A DNA stretch of 64,000 nucleotides from Alkalihalobacillus sp. FSL W8-0930 (GCA_037965595.1 CP150183.1:806001-870000), one strand, 5' to 3'; positions 49,296-58,116 are shown, counted from the stretch's first letter. Translations and numbers: made by a program. Notes: generated by a model not told the origin, from the sequence alone.

Positions 49296-49863
49296 TTTAC
49301 AGCGTTTAGCCACATATAAGACGTCCTTTGCATTTTTTAGCAGACATCTAATCTATCCAGACAAGATAGATTTTCACCCTTCTTTGCTGGAAGAAGCATT
49401 TGATGAGAATCATCCTTCCATTTTTTCTATACAAACGTACTGGTCTCTTATGCATCAGTATAGCCTTGATGAAATTCAAGAGATGTATACAGCTACATTT
49501 GATTTTGAAAAAAACAACACGCTATTTATGACGTATCACAAATTTGAAGATGGAAAAGAACGAGGGCAGATGCTAGCACAAATCAAAGCAATTTATGAGA
49601 TGTTTGAGCTTGATATGGAAACAACGGAATTATCGGACTACCTTCCCCTCATTTGTGAGTTTTTCTATGTGGCGAATTGGGATCAAAAGCTATGGTCTAC
49701 AAAGTTTTTAGGGCTTCTTTTAGCCGTTCTGGAGGATGGTACCTTTCATTTAAGCCAATCACTAAAAAAACAAGACAGTCCTTATTATTATTTAATTCAA
49801 GGGTTACGAGAATGCTTTAAATCTTGTATCCAGGTGGAGGCATCCAACCATGAGCGCACTTAA
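49288..49863 (+). CDS. narJ: Nitrate reductase assembly chaperone NarJ
   Basis: TorD-family chaperone that helps insert the molybdenum cofactor into NarG and is not part of the mature enzyme. The acidic segment DHLPLICEFFY-like SDYLPLICEFFYVAN and the all-helical sequence are typical. 191 residues from GTG 49288, which has GGAGGG seven bases upstream; starts at 49261 or 49273 are in frame but lack an RBS. Overlaps narH by 8 and narI by 14 bases. Confidence 0.9.
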   Translation: MIDLQRLATYKTSFAFFSRHLIYPDKIDFHPSLLEEAFDENHPSIFSIQTYWSLMHQYSLDEIQEMYTATFDFEKNNTLFMTYHKFEDGKERGQMLAQIKAIYEMFELDMETTELSDYLPLICEFFYVANWDQKLWSTKFLGLLLAVLEDGTFHLSQSLKKQDSPYYYLIQGLRECFKSCIQVEASNHERT

Positions 49864-50533
49864 CCAATTTCTTTGGGTGATTTATCCTTATCTTTGTCTG
49901 GCAGTATTCTTTTTTGGTCATATCATTAGGTATCGGTATGACCGGTTTCACTGGACGGCTAAGTCTAGTGAGTTTATTGAGAAGAGACAATTGATGATTG
50001 GAAGTTTGCTTTTTCATATTGGAATTATTCCAGTTATATTCGGTCATGTTGGTGGATTATTTGTTCCTAGAGAATGGATGCAAGCTATCGGTGTAAATGA
50101 CCACATCTATCATATCGGTGCAATATATATAGGAGGACTGTTTGGGTTTGTTACACTGATTGGAATGTTTATCTTAACTTTACGCAGATACTCAAAGAAA
50201 TCAGTACGAAAATTAAGTTCATTCTCTGATCTTGCTGTAAACAGTCTGTTGTTACTTATCATTATACTGGGTATGTACTCAACACTTGTTACGAATGCCG
50301 TACAGCCTGATTTTGATTACAGGAGCACCATATCCATTTGGTTTAGAGGGTTGTTTTTGTTTAATCCAGATGGAGTTCTCATGCAAGAGGTGCCTCTATC
50401 TTTTAAATTTCACATTATAGCAGGGTTTGGTATCTTTGCTTTTTGGCCTTTTACTAGACTCGTTCACGTTTGGAGCGTACCATTGAATTACATTGGAAGA
50501 AGTTATATTCTTTATAGAAAGCATAAATTGTAA
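49850..50533 (+). CDS. narI: Nitrate reductase gamma subunit NarI (cytochrome b)
   Basis: Five-helix membrane anchor with two b haems that oxidises menaquinol and passes electrons to NarH. His residues on helices 2 and 5 are visible in SLLFHIGIIPVIFGHVGG and FKFHIIAGF/FTRLVHVWSVP. 227 residues. RBS GGTGGAGG. Closes narGHJI; nreA starts 35 bases later with no terminator between, so nar and nre may share transcripts. Confidence 0.95.
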   Translation: MSALNQFLWVIYPYLCLAVFFFGHIIRYRYDRFHWTAKSSEFIEKRQLMIGSLLFHIGIIPVIFGHVGGLFVPREWMQAIGVNDHIYHIGAIYIGGLFGFVTLIGMFILTLRRYSKKSVRKLSSFSDLAVNSLLLLIIILGMYSTLVTNAVQPDFDYRSTISIWFRGLFLFNPDGVLMQEVPLSFKFHIIAGFGIFAFWPFTRLVHVWSVPLNYIGRSYILYRKHKL

Positions 50534-50568
50534 GGTAGGCTATTCTATCTTAGAGGGAGATTCAAAAT

Positions 50569-51009
50569 ATGACTGAAAAAATGGTATACAGTTCCTTGTT
50601 AAGACGTATACAAGATGAGTTATCGTGTGACCTTGTCGCTATCGCTCTAGTAGAATCAGCCGAGAAGCAATATGTTTTAAAGTGGAGATATACAATGGGA
50701 CAAGTGAACGATCGATTAAAGAACATTGTCTTGCAAACAGGTAAAGGGATTGCAGGAGAAGTATTTAAAACGGGAAAGCCCTGTTTGATTAAAGATGTGT
50801 CAACTTTTGCTCGTAAGAACGAACTGTTTAACTATCCAATACTCTTTTTGGAAAACTTAAAGAGTATCGGAGCCATCCCGTTATGGCAAAACGATCGAGT
50901 AATTGGTGTGATGCTTGCCGGCTATCGTGCACCAAATCTCATGAATGAGGGTGGCATTTCACAAATGTTGAAAAAGGTTGAAGAAGAAGCAACCACGTTA
51001 ACAGAGTGA
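50569..51009 (+). CDS. nreA: Nitrate-sensing GAF protein NreA
   Basis: A 146-residue GAF-domain protein that in staphylococci binds nitrate and inhibits the NreB kinase when nitrate is absent. GKGIAGEVFKTGKPCLIKDV and LKSIGAIPLWQNDRVIGVMLAGYR are GAF features. RBS AGAGGGAG. Ends at the RBS of nreB, so the three nre genes are translationally linked. Identification rests on gene order nreA-nreB-nreC as well as the fold. Confidence 0.9.
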   Translation: MTEKMVYSSLLRRIQDELSCDLVAIALVESAEKQYVLKWRYTMGQVNDRLKNIVLQTGKGIAGEVFKTGKPCLIKDVSTFARKNELFNYPILFLENLKSIGAIPLWQNDRVIGVMLAGYRAPNLMNEGGISQMLKKVEEEATTLTE

Positions 51010-51020
51010 AGGAGTTACAA

Positions 51021-52085
51021 ATGAATATTTCTACAAATGATGACCTATCCAATCTGATGACTAAGCTCTTTGAACATAGTACGGATCTCATCTTTTTCTT
51101 TGATCAGATGGGAACTATTACAACAATGAATCCAGCGGCAGAACAAATCATTGATGATCACATGATAAGTCAAATTAAAAGTCAAGCAGATCATGCAATT
51201 TGCCAAGTGTGTATGGGTTATACGAGTGAGACAGAATCGAGAACATGTAGGGATTGTTACTTATCAGCTACTGACACAAAAGATTTTTCATCTTTTCAGG
51301 TATATCTCACAACAAAAGAAAAGGGAATTGTGCCCTATATGGCTTCCTTTCAAACGATCGATGAAGTAGCAGGTACAAGAATTTTACTACTTAGAGATCA
51401 ATCGACTCAGTATGAAACACAAGCAAAGCTTCATCAAAATATGTTAACAAAGCATGTTATAAAGGCTCAAGAAAATGAGAGAAAGCGAATTTCTAGAGAA
51501 CTACATGATAGTGTGGCCCAAGAGATTTTAGGGGCATTGGTGGATTTGAGGGTCATGAAGTACATGACGAATGAACAAAACGTGTTGGATAAAGTGGAAA
51601 ACACAAAAGGTGTTCTAACAAGACTGCTAGATGATATTCGAGACTTATCTGTTGAACTGCGTCCACTGGCATTAGATGATTTTGGTCTTGAAGCAGCATT
51701 TCGCTCTCATTTCAAACGAATTGAACAAAGATATGGGTGGAAAATTCTTTTTCAATCAACCAATGAGAATAATCGGTATGAGCCTGAAGTTGAAACAGTA
51801 GTTTACCGAATTTGCCAGGAGGCAGTCATGAATGCCATTAAATACTCTGGCGTGGGAGAAATCTTTGTTTCTCTTATTGATAAGGATAGAGAGTTAGTAT
51901 TAACGGTTACAGATCAAGGCGTAGGATTTCATCACGAAGATCAACCACAAGGGACAGGGTTGGGTCTATATGGAATGAAAGAACGGGCTGAATTAGTATC
52001 AGGGAAGTGTACAGTGACAACAGAAGTAGGAAAAGGCACAAAAGTCCATCTTCAGGTGCCAATTAGAAAGTGGGGGGGGAAGTAA
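51021..52085 (+). CDS. nreB: Oxygen-sensing histidine kinase NreB
   Basis: Cytoplasmic kinase whose PAS domain holds an oxygen-labile [4Fe-4S] cluster. The four ligands are visible as CQVC-x11-CRDC near residues 56-74, the spacing of Staphylococcus NreB. HisKA_3 box [16 protein letters not shown] with the phospho-His, then ATPase N box [17 protein letters not shown] and [12 protein letters not shown]. 354 residues. ATG 51021 chosen for AAGGAG; GTG 51006 is in frame but lacks a site. A run of eight G lies at the 3' end (52072-52079). Confidence 0.95.
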   Translation: MNISTNDDLSNLMTKLFEHSTDLIFFFDQMGTITTMNPAAEQIIDDHMISQIKSQADHAICQVCMGYTSETESRTCRDCYLSATDTKDFSSFQVYLTTKEKGIVPYMASFQTIDEVAGTRILLLRDQSTQYETQAKLHQNMLTKHVIKAQENERKRISRELHDSVAQEILGALVDLRVMKYMTNEQNVLDKVENTKGVLTRLLDDIRDLSVELRPLALDDFGLEAAFRSHFKRIEQRYGWKILFQSTNENNRYEPEVETVVYRICQEAVMNAIKYSGVGEIFVSLIDKDRELVLTVTDQGVGFHHEDQPQGTGLGLYGMKERAELVSGKCTVTTEVGKGTKVHLQVPIRKWGGK

Positions 52086-52735
52086 TGCGGATCATTATCG
52101 CAGACGATCATGCTATTGTCAGAAGTGGTTTTTCAATGATTTTGAATTATCAAGATGATATGGAAGTGATAGGATTGTGTGCTGATGGGATAGAAGCCTA
52201 TCAAATGGTAGCAAAATATGAGCCCGATCTGTTACTAATGGACCTAAGTATGCCTCCGGGAGAGAGCGGACTCATTGCAACGGGGAAAATCAAAGAAGAC
52301 TTTCCACAAACAAAAATCCTGATCCTTACCATGCATGACGATGATGAATATCTTTTTCATGTGTTAAAAAATGGAGCTTCTGGTTATATGCTCAAAAATG
52401 CTCCGGATGAAGAACTGCTTCTTGCTATACGTACAATCCATAATGGAGGAACGTATATTCATCCAAATATGACTACCTCTCTTGTTCGAGAGCTAGTGAA
52501 CCATCATGAGCCATTAACGAATCCCAATGACCCGTTCCATGTATTGTCAAATCGTGAACTTGAAATTCTCCCTCTAATCGCAAAAGGATACGGCAATAAA
52601 GATATTGCTCATAAGTTATATATATCTGTTAAAACAGTAGAAGCACACAAGGCGAAAATTATGGAAAAATTACACCTGAAAAGTCGGCCGGAACTAGTAG
52701 AATATGCTCTTAAAAACAAACTGTTAACCTTTTAA
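52085..52735 (+). CDS. nreC: Response regulator NreC
   Basis: NarL/FixJ-type regulator activated by NreB without oxygen. Receiver domain has the acidic pair IADDH, phospho-acceptor Asp in [13 protein letters not shown] near residue 54 and Lys in MLKN; the C-terminal LuxR HTH is [39 protein letters not shown]. 217 residues. ATG 52085 overlaps the nreB stop as TAATG. Likely binds the paired sites before narG and narK. Confidence 0.95.
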   Translation: MRIIIADDHAIVRSGFSMILNYQDDMEVIGLCADGIEAYQMVAKYEPDLLLMDLSMPPGESGLIATGKIKEDFPQTKILILTMHDDDEYLFHVLKNGASGYMLKNAPDEELLLAIRTIHNGGTYIHPNMTTSLVRELVNHHEPLTNPNDPFHVLSNRELEILPLIAKGYGNKDIAHKLYISVKTVEAHKAKIMEKLHLKSRPELVEYALKNKLLTF

Positions 52736-52772
52736 CTCTATATTATTTAATGTTCTGATAATGGGAAAGTAC

Positions 52773-52801
52773 TTGAAAGAACACTCGAATCATAGTAGAC
52801 T
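52773..52801 (+). promoter_or_regulatory. Promoter of pbuE
   Basis: TTGAAA, 17-bp spacer, TAGACT, about 35 bases before the riboswitch. Confidence 0.6.
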
Positions 52802-52835
52802 CATATAAAATCAAACGAATAAGAAGAAAATAGCA

Positions 52836-52902
52836 ATCTGTATAACCTCTAGAATACGGCTAGAGGGTCTCTACCAGGAACCATAAAATCCTGATTACAG
52901 AA
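52836..52902 (+). promoter_or_regulatory. Adenine (purine-class) riboswitch
   Basis: Purine aptamer: TATAACC then stem CTCTAG/CTAGAG around AATACGG, joining GTCTCTACC, hairpin CAGGA/TCCTG around ACCATAAAA, and 3' GATTACAG closing P1 with CTGTA. The base equivalent to position 74 is U (GATTA), which selects adenine; guanine switches have C. Ligand binding should favour transcription by breaking the terminator, as in B. subtilis pbuE. Confidence 0.93.
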
Positions 52903-52938
52903 ATGGTCTTGATCCATTTTTGTAATCAGGATTTTTTT
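52885..52938 (+). terminator. Adenine-riboswitch terminator
   Basis: AATCCTGATTACA (52887-52899) pairs perfectly with TGTAATCAGGATT (52921-52933), then T run. It shares bases with aptamer P3 and P1, the basis of an ON switch. Confidence 0.92.
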
Positions 52939-52968
52939 GTTGTTTTCTCTTTAGAAGGGGAGATAAAA

Positions 52969-54138
52969 ATGAACGTAAAAGTATATATTCTTGCTTTGTC
53001 AGTTATTGCTGTTGGGCTGGTTGAACTAATAGTCGGTGGAATTTTACCCACAATTGCAGATGATCTGAATATCTCATTGAGCGCGGCGGGTCAATTGATT
53101 ACTGTCTTTGCACTTGTCTTTGCAATAGCAGGCCCGATCTTGTTAGTTGTAACAAGCAAAGTAGAAAGAAAATCGTTATACCTTATAACACTACTTGTTT
53201 TCTTTCTCGGAAACATCTTGACTTATGTTAGTTCTACGTTTTCATTTATGATGTTTGCTAGAGTTTTAACAGCAGCTAGTACGGCTTTAATTGTTGTATT
53301 GTCGCTAACGATGGCTGTAAAAGTCGTTGAACCCCAGCATAAAGCAAAGGCATTAGGTCTCATTTACATGGGCATCAGTTCCTCCTTGGTGTTAGGTGTC
53401 CCTGTTGGAATCTTAGTTTCTGATTTATGGGGATGGAGAGTCATCTTTTTAGGAATTGCTGCTTTGTCATTGGGATCAATGGCTCTCATTTACTTTTTCT
53501 TAGAGAAGATAGAAGGAGAAACTCAGATTCCATTTTCAAATCAAATAAAAGCACTAGGTCAAACAAAAATGATTGGAGCCCATCTTGCTACCATGTTTAT
53601 GTTAGCAGGTCACTACACAATCTATGCGTATTTTACGCCCTTCCTAGAAACGAATCTCCAATTGAATTCAACTTGGATCAGTGTGTTTTATTTTATTTTC
53701 GGAATCGCTGCAATTAGTGGAGGAGCTTTTGGAGGAATGCTTTCTGACCGAATCGGATCCAGGCCAAGCATTTTAATTGTTATTGGTGCTTTTGCAGTCT
53801 CCTTATTTCTATTACCGTTTGCTGCTTCAACCATGATTTTATTTATTCCTGTAATGATTATCTGGGGAGCATTAAGCTGGAGTCTAGCGCCTGCTCAACA
53901 AAGCTACATCATTGAAAGTGATCCTGTCACATCAGATATTCAACAAAGCTTTAATAACTCTGCACTACAGATTGGTATTTCGATCGGATCGGCGATCGGT
54001 GGATTTGCATTGACCCAAACAGGGTCAGTTAGTTCAAACGCCTTGGTTGGTGGAGGGCTTGTCATACTTGCGTTCTTATGTGCGATCTATTCTTTCACAA
54101 GATCAACATCAACGAAAAAAGAAAAACTAGCGGCTTAA
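52969..54138 (+). CDS. pbuE: Purine base/nucleoside efflux pump PbuE (MFS)
   Basis: Twelve-helix major-facilitator pump of the DHA1 type, 389 residues, the same size as B. subtilis PbuE, which exports adenine and other purines. LSAAGQLITVFALVFA, the loop motif SDLWGWRVIFLG and GGMLSDRIGSRPSI are typical. The adenine riboswitch upstream supports the assignment strongly. ATG 52969 has AAGGGGAG as RBS; an in-frame ATG at 52903 lies inside the riboswitch terminator. Confidence 0.92.
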   Translation: MNVKVYILALSVIAVGLVELIVGGILPTIADDLNISLSAAGQLITVFALVFAIAGPILLVVTSKVERKSLYLITLLVFFLGNILTYVSSTFSFMMFARVLTAASTALIVVLSLTMAVKVVEPQHKAKALGLIYMGISSSLVLGVPVGILVSDLWGWRVIFLGIAALSLGSMALIYFFLEKIEGETQIPFSNQIKALGQTKMIGAHLATMFMLAGHYTIYAYFTPFLETNLQLNSTWISVFYFIFGIAAISGGAFGGMLSDRIGSRPSILIVIGAFAVSLFLLPFAASTMILFIPVMIIWGALSWSLAPAQQSYIIESDPVTSDIQQSFNNSALQIGISIGSAIGGFALTQTGSVSSNALVGGGLVILAFLCAIYSFTRSTSTKKEKLAA

Positions 54139-54141
54139 AAC

Positions 54142-54176
54142 AAGAGTCCGACAATGTTAGTTGTCGGGCTCTTTTC
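54142..54176 (+). terminator. Terminator after pbuE
   Basis: AAGAGTCCGACA pairs with TGTCGGGCTCTT (one T-G pair), then TTTC. Confidence 0.85.
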
Positions 54177-54212
54177 TATAGAATATGCTAAGATTTAAGT
54201 GAGGTGGCAAAC

Positions 54213-54968
54213 ATGGAACAGTTAACGTATACCCTTTTAGCTTACATAAACAATTCTTTAGAGAAAGACATCAATGACTCCATTGCGAGAAGCTTTTTGA
54301 AACATATTCATAAAATCGAAACGTTTTCTTTAGATTCTATTTCGGAGACGTGTAATGTCGCACCATCAACCATTAATCGCTTCTGTAAACGAATTGGGTT
54401 CAGGAATTTTTCTAATCTGCGAAATAGTGTCATCTTATCAAAAAAGACTGATCCAACAGCAGGAAAACCACATCACGTACTGGATGCCTATTTATTCAAC
54501 AAAAAATTCCAAGAAAATGTGGAATTGATTGACCAGATTTCAATCGAACAGGTAGATCGTCTAGTAGATCGGTTGAAGTTGTCAAAACGAATCGTGATCT
54601 TAAGCTTTGAGAAATATCAGATACATACTGTGGAATTACAAAAAAAACTACTCTTACTCGGTAAGTTTTGTGAGTGTTCAACCAATTTGTTTAAACAAAT
54701 GGAAACCCTAGATGACCTTCTAGAGGATGATTTGGTTATCATGATATCCATTCAAGGGCATTTACTAAAAGAAGAATTGCCACTAATAAAAAAACTCCGG
54801 AATTCAAAAGGTCACAAATGGTTAATTACGTTCTCAAACAACCTCGGTGATCAGGCTGAATTCAATGAGGTTATACAATGTGGTTATCCTGAACACAGCG
54901 AAGTCAGTAGTCATACATTACTTCGGTTATTTGATGTGTTTGAACATTGGATGTTAGAGCGTTCTTAA
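54213..54968 (+). CDS. MurR/RpiR-family transcriptional regulator
   Basis: A 251-residue regulator with an N-terminal RpiR helix-turn-helix (LDSISETCNVAPSTINRFCKRIGFRNFSNLR, about residues 36-66) and a C-terminal SIS-like domain in which the sugar-phosphate-binding Ser/Thr loop is not clear (VIMISIQGHLLKEELPLI). RBS GAGGTGG before ATG 54213; GTG 54204 is part of that site. No sugar genes are adjacent, so ligand and targets are unknown; it sits between pbuE and the NarK-PAS gene. Confidence 0.85.
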   Translation: MEQLTYTLLAYINNSLEKDINDSIARSFLKHIHKIETFSLDSISETCNVAPSTINRFCKRIGFRNFSNLRNSVILSKKTDPTAGKPHHVLDAYLFNKKFQENVELIDQISIEQVDRLVDRLKLSKRIVILSFEKYQIHTVELQKKLLLLGKFCECSTNLFKQMETLDDLLEDDLVIMISIQGHLLKEELPLIKKLRNSKGHKWLITFSNNLGDQAEFNEVIQCGYPEHSEVSSHTLLRLFDVFEHWMLERS

Positions 54969-54976
54969 GTCATTTC

Positions 54977-55012
54977 TAGGGGATTCCCGAACGAGGAGCA
55001 AGGGACTCCCTA
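54977..55012. promoter_or_regulatory. Paired NreC-like boxes upstream of narK-PAS
   Basis: TAGGG-GATT-CCCGA (54977-54990, 9 of 10 consensus bases) and CAAGG-GACT-CCCTA (54999-55012, 8 of 10); their centres are 22 bp apart, as before narG. Possible -10s are TAAAAT at 55037 and TAGGAT at 55048. Confidence 0.6.
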
Positions 55013-55091
55013 ATTTTTTTTCATTTCAATCAAAATTAAAATAGGAGTAGGATGAAGTCCTAAAACTTTTGATTGGAAAAGGTGAGATGAT

Positions 55092-56630
55092 ATGAAAAGT
55101 AAGATCCAATTACCACTTCAGACATCAAACTTAGTTGTTGGGTTTATGGTATGGGTTATGATCTCTGCGTTAATTCCATTTATTACAGAGGATATTAGAG
55201 TGCCACAAGAAGGTCTTGCACTTGTTACAGCGTTGCCTGTTATCTTAGGCTCCATTTTGCGAATTCCCTTTGGATATTATGCAAATGTATTAGGAGCGCG
55301 AACTATCTTTCTTTCAAGTTTTATCCTCCTTCTATTCCCCGTTTTTTACTTAAGCGAAGCTACTTCTTTTACTGATTTACTTATAGCTGGTGTTTTTCTT
55401 GGAATTGGTGGAGCCGTGTTTTCAGTTGGTGTAACATCCCTGCCAAAATACTATCCAAAAGAGAAACATGGCTTGGTAAACGGAATATACGGGGCTGGTA
55501 ATATCGGTACGGCCGTCACGACTTTTGCTGCACCTATGATTGCTGTTCATATTGGTTGGTCTCAAACGGTAAAGGTCTATATTGGTATATTACTTCTGTT
55601 TATCCTAATGAATGTGTTTTTAGGAGATCGTACCGAAACGAAGGTACAATCACCAATAGCGGATCAAATAAAAGAAGTATATAAAAATGAGAAGCTGTGG
55701 TTTTTTTCACTCTTTTATTTTATTACGTTCGGTTCCTTTGTTGCTTTCACCATTTATCTTCCAAATTTCTTGGTTGATCATTTTGGGATTGATAAGGTGG
55801 ATGCTGGAATGCGAACAGCAGGTTTCATAACATTAGCCACATTTATGCGTCCAATTGGAGGGTGGCTTGGTGACAAGCTCCAGCCTTTTCTTTTATTAAT
55901 GGGGACCTTTTTGATATACACGATCTCCGCGATTGTTCTTGCCTTTTCTCCATCTATAGGCTTATATACCGTAGGAACTCTTGCAATTGCTGTCTGTGCT
56001 GGTATTGGTAACGGTATAATCTTTAAGCTCGTTCCATTGTACTTTTCCAAGCAATCAGGCATTGTGAATGGCATAGTCTCCATGATGGGAGGGCTCGGTG
56101 GGTTTTTTCCACCAATCCTTTTATCGTTCATTTTTTCCATGACAGGACACTATTCCATTGGATTTATGTTATTATCTCAACTCTCTCTTGCAAGTCTCGT
56201 GATTGTGGTTTGGATGTATTATCAAGGTCGACTCCATCTGGCAGGGGAAGTATTTGATTCTACTGGTCAAGGCATTCTCGTTACTGACGTATCTGGCACC
56301 ATTAAGAGCGTTAACCCGGCCTTTCAACAGCTCACAGGATTTGATCAATCTGAAGTAATTGGTCAAAAACCAAGTGTCTTAAAGTCAGGTAAACATTCTA
56401 AATCCTTTTATGATTTGATGTGGTCGGAAATCAGCAAGAATGGAATGTGGCAAGGAGAGATATGGAACAAACGCAAAAATGGAGAGGATTACTTACAATG
56501 GTTAACCATCAGTGAGGTAAAAGACGACAGTGGAAATGTTATACGATACGTAGGAACTTTCTCAGATCTAACACATTATGAACAGTCAGTGGAAGTCGCC
56601 TCATCTGAATTAGGTGTAAAAGGTGATTAA
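55092..56630 (+). CDS. narK: NarK-family nitrate/nitrite transporter fused to a PAS domain
   Basis: Residues 1 to about 385 form a twelve-helix NNP-type transporter: the nitrate signature GIYGAGNIGTAVTTFAAP near residue 136, GGWLGDKLQP, and a second Gly-rich segment GNGIIFKLVPLYF. From about 390 a soluble PAS/PAC domain follows: FDSTGQGILVTDVSGTIKSV, NPAFQQLTGF, then MWQGEIWNKRKNGEDYLQW and the PAC end RYVGTFSDLTHYE. NarK proteins normally end near residue 400, so the PAS is extra; no kinase or cyclase output domain follows. RBS GGTGAG. The frame is continuous and not an artefact of two genes. Confidence 0.9.
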   Translation: MKSKIQLPLQTSNLVVGFMVWVMISALIPFITEDIRVPQEGLALVTALPVILGSILRIPFGYYANVLGARTIFLSSFILLLFPVFYLSEATSFTDLLIAGVFLGIGGAVFSVGVTSLPKYYPKEKHGLVNGIYGAGNIGTAVTTFAAPMIAVHIGWSQTVKVYIGILLLFILMNVFLGDRTETKVQSPIADQIKEVYKNEKLWFFSLFYFITFGSFVAFTIYLPNFLVDHFGIDKVDAGMRTAGFITLATFMRPIGGWLGDKLQPFLLLMGTFLIYTISAIVLAFSPSIGLYTVGTLAIAVCAGIGNGIIFKLVPLYFSKQSGIVNGIVSMMGGLGGFFPPILLSFIFSMTGHYSIGFMLLSQLSLASLVIVVWMYYQGRLHLAGEVFDSTGQGILVTDVSGTIKSVNPAFQQLTGFDQSEVIGQKPSVLKSGKHSKSFYDLMWSEISKNGMWQGEIWNKRKNGEDYLQWLTISEVKDDSGNVIRYVGTFSDLTHYEQSVEVASSELGVKGD

Positions 56631-56729
56631 TATTGGAATAAACAAACACTAATTCAGAAGTATAGCCTCATGCAGCTTTCCATAACCTAACCTAATGAAT
56701 AGACTCCTTCGGGTGCTAGGAGGGTTAGT

Positions 56730-57476
56730 ATGAGAAGGCTGTTATGGTTGGTTTTCGTTATTTGTTTTTTTATGTTCATGCTCGATTCTCCCATTTCCAC
56801 TGCTAAAACGAAGGACCGGTACGATTATGAGCAGACGGGGAAGGCGATCTGGGATATTCCTACAACAAAACCGTTAATTGCTTTAACATTCGATGACGGG
56901 CCACATCCGGTGTATACAGAGAAGATTATGGAGATTCTTGATCGATATGATGCAAAAGCAACGTTCTTTGTCACGGGAGAGCAAGTTGAGAAGCTACCAG
57001 ATGTCGTAAGAAAAGCAGCTGATCACGGACATGAGATCGGGAACCATACGTACCACCATGTTCCACTCTTTGGTATTTCGAAATCAGCCTTACGTTCTGA
57101 AATCAAACAGACTGAGAAGTTAATTGTTGAAACGACGGGTGTTCATCCTCGTTTATTCAGGCCGGTTGCAGGCTACTATGATGATGTCATTATTGAAACG
57201 GCTGCAGAAGAGCAATATCAGGTGATTATGTGGTCGTGGCATCAGGATTCAAGGGACTGGGCTAACCCGGGTGTAGGAAGCATCATTCGAAATGTCCTGC
57301 CAAATGTTCACCCTGGAGATATTATCTTATTTCATGATGCAGGTGGGAAGAGGGTTCAGACTGTACAAGCGCTAGAAGTCATTATTCCAGCGTTAATAGA
57401 AGATGGGTATGAGCTTGTGACCGTTTCTGACTTAATTAAGCTGACAAATCATTGGACTTTATTTGAACATTTATAA
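56730..57476 (+). CDS. Exported polysaccharide deacetylase (CE4)
   Basis: Metal-dependent deacetylase of cell-wall glycans such as peptidoglycan or chitin oligomers. An N-terminal signal or anchor (LLWLVFVICFFMFML) precedes the NodB domain: TFDDGPH with catalytic and metal Asp near residue 54, HEIGNHTYHH with metal His pair, RPVAGYYDD, MWSWHQDSRDW and ILFHDAGG with catalytic His. 248 residues. RBS AGGAGGG. Monocistronic by spacing. Confidence 0.93.
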   Translation: MRRLLWLVFVICFFMFMLDSPISTAKTKDRYDYEQTGKAIWDIPTTKPLIALTFDDGPHPVYTEKIMEILDRYDAKATFFVTGEQVEKLPDVVRKAADHGHEIGNHTYHHVPLFGISKSALRSEIKQTEKLIVETTGVHPRLFRPVAGYYDDVIIETAAEEQYQVIMWSWHQDSRDWANPGVGSIIRNVLPNVHPGDIILFHDAGGKRVQTVQALEVIIPALIEDGYELVTVSDLIKLTNHWTLFEHL

Positions 57477-57552
57477 AAGTATTGAGGTTTGGTGCAGGAT
57501 TTTATAAGATTAAGTCGAATGCACTCATAGAGAAATTGGAGGGGAAAGACCT

Positions 57553-57996
57553 ATGGCACATCAGTTATTCGACTATTTAGATAAAGAACAGGATCGACTT
57601 AAGTCCAAAAAATCACCTGTTGAAGAAAGAGAATACCGTTTTTATCAGGTGGTAACCGAGCTTTTTGAACAAATTGATAACGCTTTAAAACCAGCAATTG
57701 ACAAGAAACAGCTTGAAGTAAGCGATGTTTCCGTTGGACCAAATCGGTTTAATGTCATTGGAAAACAGATTAAGGTATACGGCAAAAAGCCAGTTATTCT
57801 TTTGCCGGATGTAACAGGCAGTCAACGTGGTGAATATAAGATCTCCATTCAGAACGGGGCAACAGTTCTGCAAAGTACATATTTCTTCTATGATGATGGA
57901 AAATGGAAATCAACTCGTCACGAGTTTGGTGGAGTACAAAAGGCTGAACTGAACGAAGAAACATTTTTAGATCTACTTTTGATATTTATACGCTAA
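57553..57996 (+). CDS. Hypothetical soluble protein, 147 residues
   Basis: No family recognised. The N-terminal half is helical and charged (MAHQLFDYLDKEQDRLKSKK), the second half beta-rich with RFNVIGKQIKVYG and YFFYDDGKWKSTRHEFGG. No signal peptide or membrane helix. RBS GGAGGGG before ATG 57553 and a terminator after the stop support a single-gene unit. Confidence 0.78.
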   Translation: MAHQLFDYLDKEQDRLKSKKSPVEEREYRFYQVVTELFEQIDNALKPAIDKKQLEVSDVSVGPNRFNVIGKQIKVYGKKPVILLPDVTGSQRGEYKISIQNGATVLQSTYFFYDDGKWKSTRHEFGGVQKAELNEETFLDLLLIFIR

Positions 57997-58002
57997 TTCA
58001 CG

Positions 58003-58038
58003 CGCAGCCGAACCGAATGTTCTGGCTGCGTTTTTTTG
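58003..58038 (+). terminator. Terminator after 147-residue protein
   Basis: CGCAGCC pairs with GGCTGCG over a 14-base loop, then T7. Confidence 0.85.
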
Positions 58039-58116
58039 AGACGAGACCAGTTGAACAAGACACGCCCTATTCGCATATTTATGAAGATACAATTTGAGCG
58101 AATAGGATGGGTGATG

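Noticed and set aside
56631-56729. Gap between narK-PAS and the deacetylase gene
   Set aside because: Looked for a terminator or promoter; no convincing hairpin with a T run was found.
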